This document shows, piece after piece, positions 36,436 through 44,810 of a stretch of 64,000 bases of DNA. A program made the position numbers and the translations under genes. The stretch is taken from positions 1-64,000 of the forward strand of contig JAABTJ010000013.1 in the NCBI GenBank assembly GCA_011389935.1, given 5' to 3'. Positions within the stretch are counted from its first letter, which is position 1. Each line of letters opens with the position of its first letter. Under the pieces are notes generated by a model, which was not told where the DNA came from, did no database searches, and was given only the letters and a program-made list of their open reading frames with translations. Origin of the DNA: Desulfobacteraceae bacterium (lineage in GTDB: Bacteria > Desulfobacterota > Desulfobacteria > Desulfobacterales > Desulfosalsimonadaceae).

Positions 36436-37232
36436 AAACGTGCCTTCACTTGACCTTTTTCAGGGAAAAAACCGAATTTCCCCTTGTCCTTCTGCACGGG
36501 TTCATGGGAAGCGCGGCCGCTTTTGAACCCTTGGTTTCGTTTCTGCCCAAAGAACTTGGTGCTGTAGGAATCGATCTGCCGGGCCACGGCAAAAGCCTGT
36601 TTTCCGGATCGTCGTGCGTGGACGCCCTCCGGTCCTTTGAAGACGTTTCAGCAATGATTCTTGAAGATCTTCTGCGCGCAGGCATCGGGCGGTTTTCCCT
36701 CTACGGCTATTCCATGGGGGGGCGCCTTGCCCAGCAGGTGGCTCTGGCCGATCCGGACCGCGTGCATCGCCTGATCCTCGAGTCGGCCGGATTCGGGATT
36801 GCCGATCCCCACAAACGGCAAGAGCGGTATCACCGGGACTGCCGGCTTCTTGACGATATCCGGTGCAAGATGGATTTTGACGCCTTTCTGGACTGGTGGC
36901 ACGATATGGACCTGTTTTGCACACTTTCCCCGGAGATCAAAGCAAGGCGCAAGTCGGAAAAACAAAAAAACGACATTGCTCAACTCAAGAAGGCCATGGA
37001 ATTGTTGAGCGTGGGAAACCAGCCGTACCTGCTGCCGGGCCTGGCGTCCGCACCGTTTCCCGCGGCCCTTCTATACGGAGAAAAGGATGCCAGATACATG
37101 GCCATTGCGGATAATGCCGCAAAAAGCCTCCCCCGGGCGCGCGTATACAGCATTCCGGAAGCCTCCCACGATATCCACGGGGCGTTTCCCCGAAAAGTCG
37201 CCGGCGTCATTGGGGAATTCCTTGCTTCATGA
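36432..37232 (+). CDS. menH: SHCHC synthase, alpha/beta hydrolase
   Basis: A 266-residue alpha/beta hydrolase. MenH removes pyruvate from SEPHCHC to give SHCHC. The oxyanion segment LLHGFMGS, the DLPGHGKS loop and the nucleophile motif GYSMGG (Ser near residue 96) are present; the C-terminal EASHDIHGAFP holds the catalytic His. The position as last gene of menFDBACEH, joined to menE by a four-base overlap, supports the assignment over a generic hydrolase. The 3' end overlaps the convergent membrane-protein gene by six bases. Confidence 0.88.
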   Translation: MKTCLHLTFFREKTEFPLVLLHGFMGSAAAFEPLVSFLPKELGAVGIDLPGHGKSLFSGSSCVDALRSFEDVSAMILEDLLRAGIGRFSLYGYSMGGRLAQQVALADPDRVHRLILESAGFGIADPHKRQERYHRDCRLLDDIRCKMDFDAFLDWWHDMDLFCTLSPEIKARRKSEKQKNDIAQLKKAMELLSVGNQPYLLPGLASAPFPAALLYGEKDARYMAIADNAAKSLPRARVYSIPEASHDIHGAFPRKVAGVIGEFLAS

Positions 37233-38342
37233 ACTGCCGACGGGCGCTTCCGCTTTCCCATGGTCGGCTTTGGAAAACAGGATGATATACAGGTATACGC
37301 CGTAGGATATCGTCGCGACAACCGCCATGAGGGGGTAATAGCAGCCCAGGGGGGCAAAAAGCAAAACGGTCAGCCAGTGAAGGACAATGGTGCTTTTGGA
37401 GTGGAGTTGTATGGGAAAATCGTTGTAGCGGCAGATAATGGCCAGGCCGCAAAGATTCCAACCGTAAAGCGCTGAAAAGGAATGGAGCCGCATGAGCCAT
37501 ATCAGCCGGGCAGAATCATAACCCGGCGCAAATTCCATAAAAATGTAGGCAATGCCGGTCACGGACGTGACAATCAGAAAACCCATGCCCGATATCAAAA
37601 ACTGTTTCTGCTGCAGGTTTTTTCCCAGGCGGATGAAGAGGTAAAAGACCATTACCACGGAGGCGAACAAAACCGTGCTGACGGCGATCTGGGGCAGAAA
37701 CACTTCTGCCAGGATAAACCCGAAAAAAATGATCACGCCCAGGTTAATCAGCCAGAATGCCGCATTTTTGAGAAGACCGACCTTACCTGCATGGTTTTCC
37801 ATGATCGAAAAAACCAGGGACATGGTAATCAGGGACAGGGGGAAGGAATAGCCCAGGAAAAACAGGTTGAGCGCAAGCTTGGGGATGGTGATGAAGTGGT
37901 AAATTTCCGCATTGATGATCACCAGTGCCGCGATGACCATGCCGATGGACAGGCAGAGCAGGGCGGCATGGTGGAATTTGTCGGAGACGGACACCTGTTT
38001 TCTGAAAAAATCCCACGGGAAAAAAGAGAACTTCCGGATGCGGATGGCCTCTACGATCGCCACGAGAAACGGGGTCACGATCAGTACGGGCACATAGATG
38101 TTCAAAAAGGCGCTGAAGGCATATGCGACGCTCAGAAGCAGGAACCAGCGGACCCTGGGAGAGAGCGTGTCCCGGGGTTCGGTGTAATGAAGCAGTATGG
38201 TGCAGCCCGTGCACAGGTTGAACAGAAAAATATGGAGGCGCTCATAGCCATATGTGTCATGCGGCCAGAGCAGTGCCAGAAACCCGAATGCAAGGGCGAC
38301 GGTCATCATGATCATGAACAGCAGCTTGTATGGTATTTTCAT
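37227..38342 (-). CDS. polytopic membrane protein of unknown function
   Basis: A 371-residue integral membrane protein with about eleven hydrophobic helices and short loops. I do not recognise the family. It has polar residues within helices such as HDTYGYERLHIFLFN, CTGCTILLHY and EIYHFITI, and a His/Asn-containing stretch LHSFSALYGWNLCGLAII near residues 295-312. It follows the TIGR01777 gene by 14 bases on the minus strand and so is probably in the same operon. Its stop lies inside the end of menH. No clear ribosome site other than AGGGC was seen. Confidence 0.75.
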   Translation of the reverse strand: MKIPYKLLFMIMMTVALAFGFLALLWPHDTYGYERLHIFLFNLCTGCTILLHYTEPRDTLSPRVRWFLLLSVAYAFSAFLNIYVPVLIVTPFLVAIVEAIRIRKFSFFPWDFFRKQVSVSDKFHHAALLCLSIGMVIAALVIINAEIYHFITIPKLALNLFFLGYSFPLSLITMSLVFSIMENHAGKVGLLKNAAFWLINLGVIIFFGFILAEVFLPQIAVSTVLFASVVMVFYLFIRLGKNLQQKQFLISGMGFLIVTSVTGIAYIFMEFAPGYDSARLIWLMRLHSFSALYGWNLCGLAIICRYNDFPIQLHSKSTIVLHWLTVLLFAPLGCYYPLMAVVATISYGVYLYIILFSKADHGKAEAPVGSS

Positions 38343-38356
38343 GGTGCCCTGTGGTT

Positions 38357-39742
38357 CTATTTTGTTTTGCCCAATAGGTGCGAAAGAGCTGATGTCAGTT
38401 CCGGATGCCGGAACTCGTAGCCGGATGCCGCAAGTTTTTCCGGTATAACCCGGGTGCTTGAAAGCACGGTTTCCCTCCCCATTTGCCCGAAAACCATTTT
38501 TACGACAGTTTCCGGTACCTTGACCAACGCGGGTCTTGAAAGGACCCTGCCGAGCGTTTTTGCGAAGTGACGGTTTGCCGCCGGTTCAGGGGAGACGAGG
38601 TTGACCGGCCCCTCAATGGAAGGGGTTGCCGCGATATGCAAAACCGCGTCCGCCACATCGTCGATGCCGATCCAGCTCATGTACTGGTTTCCGGTTCCAA
38701 TCGGACCGCCAAGACCCGCGGAAAATAACGGCAGCAGTTTCTGCAGGGCGCCGCCCGCGGGGGTCAGCACAACGCCGATTCTCAGGAAAACCGTTCTGAT
38801 CCCTGCACTGATGGCCGGCGCAGCCGATGCCTCCCATTGTTTACAGACCGTGGATATGAAATCGTCCCCGGGTCCAGTGTTTTCCCCAAGCACTTCTTCG
38901 CCGCGGTTTCCGTAATATCCGATGGCGGAGGCGCAGGCAAACAATTTCGGCGGATTTTTCATTTTTGCCAGGGTCTCTGCCAGAAGGGCCGTGGATCGCG
39001 TGCGGCTTTCCAGGATCCTTTTCTTTTTGGCGCCTGTCCATGGGCTGTTTCCGATATTTTCACCGGCAAGATGGACAACTGCATCGATATTGTCCAGTTT
39101 TTCCGCATCGATGACGCCCCGGGACGGATTGAAATAAATGTCATCGGATATTGGCGCAGGAGGGGTTCGGACAAGGCGGACCACCCGGTGCCCGCCGGTA
39201 GTGAAAAAAGGGATCAACGTGGATGCAATCAGGCCGCGGGCCCCTGAAATCAGGATGTTCATTGGCAAAAGCCCGTATTTCCGGTGGGCCGCCAAATCGG
39301 AAGCGATTGTATGGTGCCTGTACGTAAAGATTTTATGCAGGCGGTCTCTGACGGTGTTTCCAAAAACGGCCCCGGATAAGCCATGAAAGGGGAGGGCATA
39401 CTCGATCCGGTCTTCCATGACGCAGGCGTCCCCGCCGTCCGGGGTGAAGCTATGGGTGTGGACCCATCTGGCGAACGGCCCTTTTTCCTGGACATCCTGA
39501 AAAAGGCGGTTTTTTTCATAGACCGTGTGCCGGGCCGTCCAGTTCATCGGGAGCCCCCGGAGCGGGGTAATTTTCAGGCGGACTTCACTCCCCGGGGCGA
39601 TGCCGTTGCTCTGGCTCAAAAGCTGTATCCTGTCCCACGGGGGGCTTAAGCGCTCAATGGCGCCCGGCCGCTCGTGCCAGGCAAAGACGCTTTCCACCGG
39701 TTCATAGATCCGGCTCTCCTTTGCAAAAACGCTCCCCTTCAT
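38357..39742 (-). CDS. TIGR01777-type NAD(P) epimerase with N-terminal SRPBCC domain
   Basis: About 461 residues. Residues 1-155 form an SRPBCC (Bet v1-like) domain starting SRIYEPVESVFAWHERPGA. Residues from about 160 form the extended SDR domain of the TIGR01777/SulA-like family: ILISGARGLIASTL as the nucleotide motif, VHLAGENIGNSPWTGAKKK, SRTRSTALLAE, SAIGYYGNRGEE and the C-terminal domain with VISEKL-like sequence. The function of the family is not settled. The ATG at 39742 overlaps the stop of the upstream small Cys-rich gene as ATGA, which decides the start and points to coupled translation. Confidence 0.87.
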   Translation of the reverse strand: MKGSVFAKESRIYEPVESVFAWHERPGAIERLSPPWDRIQLLSQSNGIAPGSEVRLKITPLRGLPMNWTARHTVYEKNRLFQDVQEKGPFARWVHTHSFTPDGGDACVMEDRIEYALPFHGLSGAVFGNTVRDRLHKIFTYRHHTIASDLAAHRKYGLLPMNILISGARGLIASTLIPFFTTGGHRVVRLVRTPPAPISDDIYFNPSRGVIDAEKLDNIDAVVHLAGENIGNSPWTGAKKKRILESRTRSTALLAETLAKMKNPPKLFACASAIGYYGNRGEEVLGENTGPGDDFISTVCKQWEASAAPAISAGIRTVFLRIGVVLTPAGGALQKLLPLFSAGLGGPIGTGNQYMSWIGIDDVADAVLHIAATPSIEGPVNLVSPEPAANRHFAKTLGRVLSRPALVKVPETVVKMVFGQMGRETVLSSTRVIPEKLAASGYEFRHPELTSALSHLLGKTK

Positions 39743-39933
39743 GGTTTTTCCGGTTTTTTGCCGGGTGGGCATGCACAGGGGGCCGGTGTTTGCCCCAGGC
39801 AGACGCTGCAGCGGTTGTCCCCGCACATCTGGCAGGAAAAGCAGTCTTTGCATGCATGCTTCTTTTTTGCGGCATCGCCGGCTTCCGGCACGTAGAGCAT
39901 GCCTTTGAGCCCGGGCATCTTGATAAACGGCAT
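39739..39933 (-). CDS. small Cys-rich, probably metal-binding protein
   Basis: A 64-residue protein with eight Cys residues between positions 28 and 54: HACKDCFSCQMCGDNRCSVC followed by a CAC pair, then a Pro/Lys tail. The spacing would suit zinc or an iron-sulfur centre. The start at 39933 is preferred to the ATG at 40035 because GGGAG lies about eight bases upstream. It overlaps the TIGR01777 gene in ATGA, so both are made together. I do not recognise a named family. Confidence 0.65.
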   Translation of the reverse strand: MPFIKMPGLKGMLYVPEAGDAAKKKHACKDCFSCQMCGDNRCSVCLGQTPAPCACPPGKKPEKP

Positions 39934-40222
39934 TGCTTTCTCCCGGATGATCCATATTGATGCGTTTGAAAATCGGGTTGTTCCGCTGTTCATTTTTTCT
40001 GCATAGTCGGACAACACCAGTATATAACTTTTCAAAAGTGATATTTCAATTGCTGTTTATGGGCGTTTTTTTGCCGAAGATTCCGAAGCCATGAAAGAAA
40101 GATGGGCAAGGCGGGAGTTTGCCATTTAATTTTTTGCGGATATCTGGTAAGGGAAGGATTGTTTTTACTGGATAATACATGGTTGTTGATGTGGATGATA
40201 ATGCACTTTCAGCGAGGAAAAA

Positions 40223-41512
40223 ATGGCTGGCAAAACTATTGCGGAAAAAATTTTCGACGCGCATCACGCGGATAACCCGGCAGGCGATATTCACGTGATT
40301 TCCCTGGACGCGGTATTCTGCCATGAAATCACCACACCCGTGGCCATAAACGACTTGGCGGCCAAGGGGAAGGACCGGGTTTTTGATTCCGATAAAATCA
40401 TGGCGGTCATCGATCATGTCACGCCCGCCAAGGACTCCAAGACAGCGCTTCAGGGGAAGATTTTACGGGAATGGGCCCGCAGGCACAATCTAAAAAACTT
40501 TTTCGACGTGGGCAGAAACGGGGTCTGCCATGCCCTTTTTCCGGAAAAAGGATTTGTGCGGCCGGGGTATACCATCATCATGGGGGATTCCCATACATGC
40601 ACCCACGGTGCATTCGGCGCGTTTGCCGCAGGCGTCGGCACCACGGATCTGGCCGTAGGGATATTGAAAGGCGTTTGCGCGTTTCGCTATCCCAAATCGA
40701 TGAAAATCATCATCAATGGGGATTTGCCCGATGGCGTCTTTGCCAAGGACCTGATCCTTCATATCATCGGAAAAATCGGGGTTAACGGTGCCACAGACCG
40801 GGTGATCGAGTTTGCCGGGCCTGTGGTTGAAAAAATGAGCATGGAATCGCGGATGACCCTTTGCAACATGGCGGTCGAGGCCGGCGCAACATCCGGCATC
40901 TGCTATCCGGATGAAACCACGGTGGAGTACCTGTGGCGGTTTATCAGCGATCAATATCCGTCCAAAGAAGATGCGCTTGCCGATTACCGGTCCTGGCTCC
41001 CGGATCCGGATGCCGAATACGACAAGATCATTGAAATCGACGCATCCGCACTTGCCCCTTTGGTCACCTTCGGGTACAGGCCGGATAATGTGAAACCGGT
41101 GTCTGAAATGGAAGGAACCCCCGTGGACCAGGTCTACATCGGTTCATGCACCAATGGCCGCATGGAAGACCTCCGTGCGGCGGCCGGGGTGTTGATGGGG
41201 AAACGGATCAGCGATTCCGTGAGGGGCGTCGTATCCCCGGCCACGCCCGGCATATTCAATCAGGCCATGGAAGAAGGTATTCTCAAAACATTCATGGATG
41301 CCGGTTTCTGCGTGACCAATCCGACCTGCGGCGCCTGCCTGGGGATGAGCTGCGGCGTTATTGCCGAGGGAGAGGTCTGCGCGTCCACGACCAACCGGAA
41401 TTTCAACGGTCGCATGGGCAAAGGGGGAATGGTGCATCTTATGAGCCCGGCAACAGCAGCGGCAACCGCCCTTGCCGGCTGTATAACCAATTCCAACCTG
41501 TACAAAGGATAA
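40223..41512 (+). CDS. leuC: 3-isopropylmalate dehydratase/homoaconitase-type large subunit
   Basis: A 429-residue aconitase-superfamily protein that carries a [4Fe-4S] cluster. Cluster ligands lie in SCTNGRMEDLR (Cys near 310) and CGACLG (Cys pair near 370). The early motifs DHVTPAKDSKTA, GDSHTCTHGAFG and GVGTTD are also present. The length of about 430 marks the archaeal/anaerobe-type LeuC, which includes homoaconitase and 2,3-dimethylmalate dehydratase, so leucine synthesis is the likeliest but not the only role. No leuA or leuB is in the window. The leuD gene follows after 16 bases. Confidence 0.85.
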   Translation: MAGKTIAEKIFDAHHADNPAGDIHVISLDAVFCHEITTPVAINDLAAKGKDRVFDSDKIMAVIDHVTPAKDSKTALQGKILREWARRHNLKNFFDVGRNGVCHALFPEKGFVRPGYTIIMGDSHTCTHGAFGAFAAGVGTTDLAVGILKGVCAFRYPKSMKIIINGDLPDGVFAKDLILHIIGKIGVNGATDRVIEFAGPVVEKMSMESRMTLCNMAVEAGATSGICYPDETTVEYLWRFISDQYPSKEDALADYRSWLPDPDAEYDKIIEIDASALAPLVTFGYRPDNVKPVSEMEGTPVDQVYIGSCTNGRMEDLRAAAGVLMGKRISDSVRGVVSPATPGIFNQAMEEGILKTFMDAGFCVTNPTCGACLGMSCGVIAEGEVCASTTNRNFNGRMGKGGMVHLMSPATAAATALAGCITNSNLYKG

Positions 41513-41528
41513 AGCGAGGGGTTTGATC

Positions 41529-42053
41529 ATGAATCATTTCAGCGGCAGCGTCTTGTTTCTGGATAGAAGCGACATTAACACGGACGAAATCATCCCGGCG
41601 AAGTACCTGACCGAAATAAGCAAAGAAGCGCTCAAGCCGTACCTGCTCGAGGATCTTGCCCTTGAGGGGTTTGATCCGGCACACGATATCGCAAACCGCC
41701 GGGTGATTGTCACCCGGGCCAACTTCGGTTGCGGCTCTTCCCGGGAGCACGCCCCCTGGGCGCTTGAGGTAAACGATATTCGAATGGTCATCGCCGAAAG
41801 CTTTGCCCGGATTTTTCGCCAGAACATGTTTAATTGCGGAATGCTGGCCATTGAGCTGCCTTCCGAAGAGATCGACCGGATCCTTGATGAATTTGCCGGA
41901 AAGAAAGCTACCATCGAGGCGGACCTGGAAAAAGGCGTTTTGCACGTTTCCTCTGAAGGCAAAACGGCTGAAATCGGATTTTCCATCTCGGACTTCGACC
42001 GGGCGCTGGTCAAGGCCGGGGGGTGGCTGGAATTTGCGGATGAGAAGTATTGA
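41529..42053 (+). CDS. leuD: 3-isopropylmalate dehydratase small subunit
   Basis: A 174-residue partner of LeuC forming the swivel domain. It has DRSDINTDEIIPAKYLT near the start, NFGCGSSREHAPWAL (about 70-84) and the NCGMLAIELP stretch. ATG at 41529 follows GAGGGG; a TTG six bases earlier is less likely. A 152-bp MITE has inserted exactly at the stop codon; the TGA is kept because the element begins with GA after the duplicated target AGTATT. Confidence 0.87.
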   Translation: MNHFSGSVLFLDRSDINTDEIIPAKYLTEISKEALKPYLLEDLALEGFDPAHDIANRRVIVTRANFGCGSSREHAPWALEVNDIRMVIAESFARIFRQNMFNCGMLAIELPSEEIDRILDEFAGKKATIEADLEKGVLHVSSEGKTAEIGFSISDFDRALVKAGGWLEFADEKY

Positions 42054-42203
42054 TGGCACCGTAAAAAGTCCAATATCTGCGTTACGCGTGATTTCTCAGA
42101 ATTTTACGTACGGCTAAGTACGCTGCATTCTTCGAAATCACGCAAGCCTTGATCTTGAACTTTTTACGGAGCCATCTGAAAATCGACTTTTTTCGAGTCC
42201 ATC
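42052..42203 (+). mobile_element. MITE-like 152-bp palindromic element, copy B, with 6-bp target duplication
   Basis: The element runs from GATGGCACCGTAAAAAGTCC to GACTTTTTTCGAGTCCATC; the two ends are imperfect inverted repeats. A perfect 6-base direct repeat, AGTATT, flanks it (42046-42051 and 42204-42209). The inner stem GCGTGATTTC (42086-42095) pairs with GAAATCACGC (42134-42143) although its sequence differs from copies A and C, so pairing has been kept by compensating changes. It has no coding capacity and would need a transposase from elsewhere. Confidence 0.88.
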
Positions 42204-42311
42204 AGTATTGACAACCAAGCCGGGTAGAAAAAGCCAAAATGAATTGTGGGGGCAATATTTCACATGCCCCCACGCTTGATAGTGGTTGTAACGCGTTAGC
42301 CGGCCCGGCTG

Positions 42312-42722
42312 TCAGGACCGGATTTCGATTTTCCTCGGTTTTGCCTTTTCTGCCTTCGGCAGCACGAGTTTCAAAACCCCCTCAGAAAGATGTGCATCGA
42401 TCTTTTCCTGGTCGATCAGCTCGGGGATCGTAAACTGCCTGAAATACCTTCCCACCTCGTATTCTACAAGCAAATCCTCTTCCTCTCCCTGTTCCAACGG
42501 TTCGATTTCTCCGGCGATGGTGAGCGTGTTTTCCCGGAGATCAATATCAACATTGTCCGATTTTACGCCCGGCATATCCGCCAGGAGGTTGATCTCATTT
42601 TCGGTTTCGAATATATCGACAGGCGGAATAAACACCGGACCGGATCGGGTATGCTCCGTTGCGCCGGAGACCTCCTGCTTCTTTCCGACCTGGATTTCTT
42701 TGCCTTCGTCATGGTGTGTCAT
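42312..42722 (-). CDS. Hsp20/alpha-crystallin small heat-shock protein (second gene)
   Basis: A 136-residue small heat-shock chaperone. The alpha-crystallin domain spans about 30-130, with PPVDIFETENEINLLADMPG at its start and GVLKLVLPKAEKAKPRKIEI at its end, including the family GVL and the C-terminal I-x-I (IEI). The ATG at 42722 is chosen over 42752 because AAAGGAGGG lies eight bases upstream. It follows the first Hsp20 gene by 39 bases and is probably cotranscribed; paired Hsp20 proteins often form mixed oligomers. Confidence 0.9.
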   Translation of the reverse strand: MTHHDEGKEIQVGKKQEVSGATEHTRSGPVFIPPVDIFETENEINLLADMPGVKSDNVDIDLRENTLTIAGEIEPLEQGEEEDLLVEYEVGRYFRQFTIPELIDQEKIDAHLSEGVLKLVLPKAEKAKPRKIEIRS

Positions 42723-42761
42723 TTGCCAAGCCCTCCTTTCGATATTGTTCACCCGAGATGT

Positions 42762-43217
42762 TTATTTTATGTCAATTTTTCTGGGTTTCGCCGCTTCGGC
42801 CTTGGGAATTGTCACTTGAAGAATGCCGTTTTTCAGTGTGGCCGAAATCTTGTCCCGATCAATTTCCCCGGGAAGGGCGATGGCGCGGGAAAAACGTCCG
42901 CCTTCCCGCTCTCTTCGATGGTATTTCGCCGAACGGTCAACGGCGATGCGGCGTTCTCCGCTGATGGTAATATTGCGTCCCATGGTTTGAATCTCCAGTT
43001 CTTCGCCCGCCACACCCGGCAATTCGGCACGCAGGACATATGCTTCCGGTGTTTCTGTCAGGTTTACCAGGGGAAAAACGCCCGCAGTTCCGCCGGCGAT
43101 TGCGGAAGGGTCCACCTGCTGAAATACTTGATCCAGGTGCCGCCGCATACGGTCAAGCTCTTCAAAGTGCGTTCTCAAGCCATATGTTGGAAAATTCAGC
43201 AATCCTCTTGTGAACAT
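42762..43217 (-). CDS. Hsp20/alpha-crystallin small heat-shock protein (first gene)
   Basis: A 151-residue ATP-independent holdase. The N-terminal arm contains DRMRRHLDQVFQQ, the crystallin domain begins near 48 with PLVNLTETPEAYVLRAELPG, and the end carries NGILQVTIPKAEAAKPRKIDI with the I-x-I motif. CAAAGGAGGG precedes the start. It leads the two-gene hsp20 unit, with a sigma-70-like promoter about 140 bases upstream. Confidence 0.92.
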   Translation of the reverse strand: MFTRGLLNFPTYGLRTHFEELDRMRRHLDQVFQQVDPSAIAGGTAGVFPLVNLTETPEAYVLRAELPGVAGEELEIQTMGRNITISGERRIAVDRSAKYHRREREGGRFSRAIALPGEIDRDKISATLKNGILQVTIPKAEAAKPRKIDIK

Positions 43218-43581
43218 GTGACAGCCCTCCTTTGTTATCGTTTTTGACGCCTTCCAGGACTTTTTCTTTCTCTATTCCAGATTGGACGAAACAAAACGTT
43301 TTTTTGTAGCCTTTTTTGTGTTAATATTATGTTATATCAGTAATTTGAAGCAAAATTAATATAAGCATCAAGTATTGCGTGTCAAGATTGTTGAATGTAA
43401 TTTTTTTTTTAAATCTCCTTTACAATAGTTTACGTTTACGTTATTTTTCCCGAAAACAGTCGTAATCATAGCAAACAGCGTCTTTTCCCATCTACAGGAT
43501 ACCGTGAAGAAATCAGCAACGATCGCTGAATGCGATATCCTGTGATGACGATTATTCAGATGGATTTCGGGGAGGTGGGCA
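43218..43581. other. divergent intergenic region between hsp20 pair and acyl-CoA dehydrogenase
   Basis: About 360 AT-rich bases. The minus strand carries the hsp20 promoter (43358-43385), leaving a long leader of roughly 130 bases before the first Hsp20 gene. No CIRCE-type inverted repeat was found. No promoter for the plus-strand gene could be picked out. Confidence 0.5.
43358..43385 (-). promoter_or_regulatory. sigma-70-like promoter of the hsp20 pair
   Basis: Read on the minus strand, a perfect TTGACA (43380-43385) is followed after 16 bases by TATATT (43358-43363), five of six bases of consensus. The surrounding sequence is AT-rich. It does not resemble a sigma-32 promoter. Confidence 0.6.
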
Positions 43582-44730
43582 TTGGATTTTGACTTGAATA
43601 CAGAGCAGGAAATGATTCGGAAGGAAGTCCGGAAGTTTGCCGAAAAGGAGGTCGCCCCCGTTGCCATGGCGTTGGACGAGCAGGAGGCGTTTTCCCCTGA
43701 GTTGACCAAAAAAATGGGGGATATCGGTCTGTTCGGCATGTTTGTTCCGGAAGAATACGGCGGCCAGGAACTCGATTATATTTCCTACATTATTGCCGTG
43801 GAAGAAATTGCGCGTGTCGACGGGTCCCAGGCGGCAACCATTGCTGCTGGAAATTCCCTGGGCATCGGACCGATCAACTATTTCGGCACAAAACGTCAAA
43901 AGGAAAAATACCTCCCGACGCTCTGCACCGGGAAAGGATTGTGGGGATTCGGATTGACCGAGCCCACGGCCGGATCGGATGCGGGGGCCTCAAAAACGGC
44001 TGCGATCCAGGACGGCAAGGAATGGGTGTTAAACGGTTCAAAGATATTTATCACCAATGCCGCCTGCGAGCTTTCCATGGGCGTGACGGTTCAGGCCATT
44101 ACCGGGCACAAGGAAAACGGAAGACCGGAATATACCTGTTTTCTGGTGGAACAGGGAACGCCCGGGTACAAAGCCCTTCCCATGCACGGGAAAATGATGT
44201 GGCGCGCATCGAATACCGCCGAACTGTATTTTGACGATGTGCGCATACCCGAAGAAAATGTTCTTGGAAAACCGGGGGAAGGGTTTCACCAGATGCTCTC
44301 GACCCTGGACGGTGGACGCCTTTCCATTGCTGCCATGGGGCTTGGCGGCGCGCAGGGGGCGTATGAGGCGGCCCTGAAGTATGCAAAAGAGCGGGTTCAG
44401 TTCGGAAAGCCCATATCCCGGTTTCAGGCCATTGCCTTTAAGCTGGCGGATGCCGCCACCGAGCTTGAATGTGCTCGGAACCTGCTTTACAAGGCCTGCT
44501 GGCTTCGCAGCAAAAAACGGCCGTTTCAGAAGGAAGCCGCAATGGCAAAAGTTTACTGCTCCGAACTGATGGGGCGCATTGCCGACAATGCCGTTCAGAT
44601 ACACGGCGGTTACGGGTTGATGAAGGAATACAACGTGGAGCGTTTTTTTCGGGACCAGAAGCTGCTCGATATCGGGGAAGGCACATCTGAAATTCAGCGT
44701 CTGGTGATTTCCCGCTATATCGGCTGCTGA
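43582..44730 (+). CDS. acyl-CoA dehydrogenase (isovaleryl/short-chain type)
   Basis: A 382-residue FAD enzyme of standard length. It starts with TTG at 43582, six bases after GGGGAGGTG, giving the typical N-terminus MDFDLNTEQEMIRKEV. Motifs include GFGLTEPTAGSDAGA, KIFITNA, GGRLSIAAMGLGGAQGAYE, QIHGGYGLMKEY and the C-terminal LDIGEGTSEIQRLVI with the likely catalytic Glu. It leads a run of genes whose products fit oxidation of isovaleryl-CoA; the substrate is inferred from those neighbours. Electrons would leave through ETF, which is not encoded here. Confidence 0.88.
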   Translation: MDFDLNTEQEMIRKEVRKFAEKEVAPVAMALDEQEAFSPELTKKMGDIGLFGMFVPEEYGGQELDYISYIIAVEEIARVDGSQAATIAAGNSLGIGPINYFGTKRQKEKYLPTLCTGKGLWGFGLTEPTAGSDAGASKTAAIQDGKEWVLNGSKIFITNAACELSMGVTVQAITGHKENGRPEYTCFLVEQGTPGYKALPMHGKMMWRASNTAELYFDDVRIPEENVLGKPGEGFHQMLSTLDGGRLSIAAMGLGGAQGAYEAALKYAKERVQFGKPISRFQAIAFKLADAATELECARNLLYKACWLRSKKRPFQKEAAMAKVYCSELMGRIADNAVQIHGGYGLMKEYNVERFFRDQKLLDIGEGTSEIQRLVISRYIGC

Positions 44731-44810
44731 TTGGCATTTCCTTCTGCACGGTTCCATATTTTTTATAAATCCACTTGGTAATTCCAACGTTCCACACACA
44801 GGAGGGAGTA

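Noticed and set aside
37482-38420. 312-residue plus-strand frame opposite the membrane protein
   Set aside because: Extremely hydrophilic, Gln/Glu/Gly-rich translation, the expected antisense image of hydrophobic helices.
43358-43385. Sigma-32 heat-shock promoter for the hsp20 pair
   Set aside because: The hexamers match sigma-70 better (TTGACA/TATATT), and no CCCCAT-type -10 is present.
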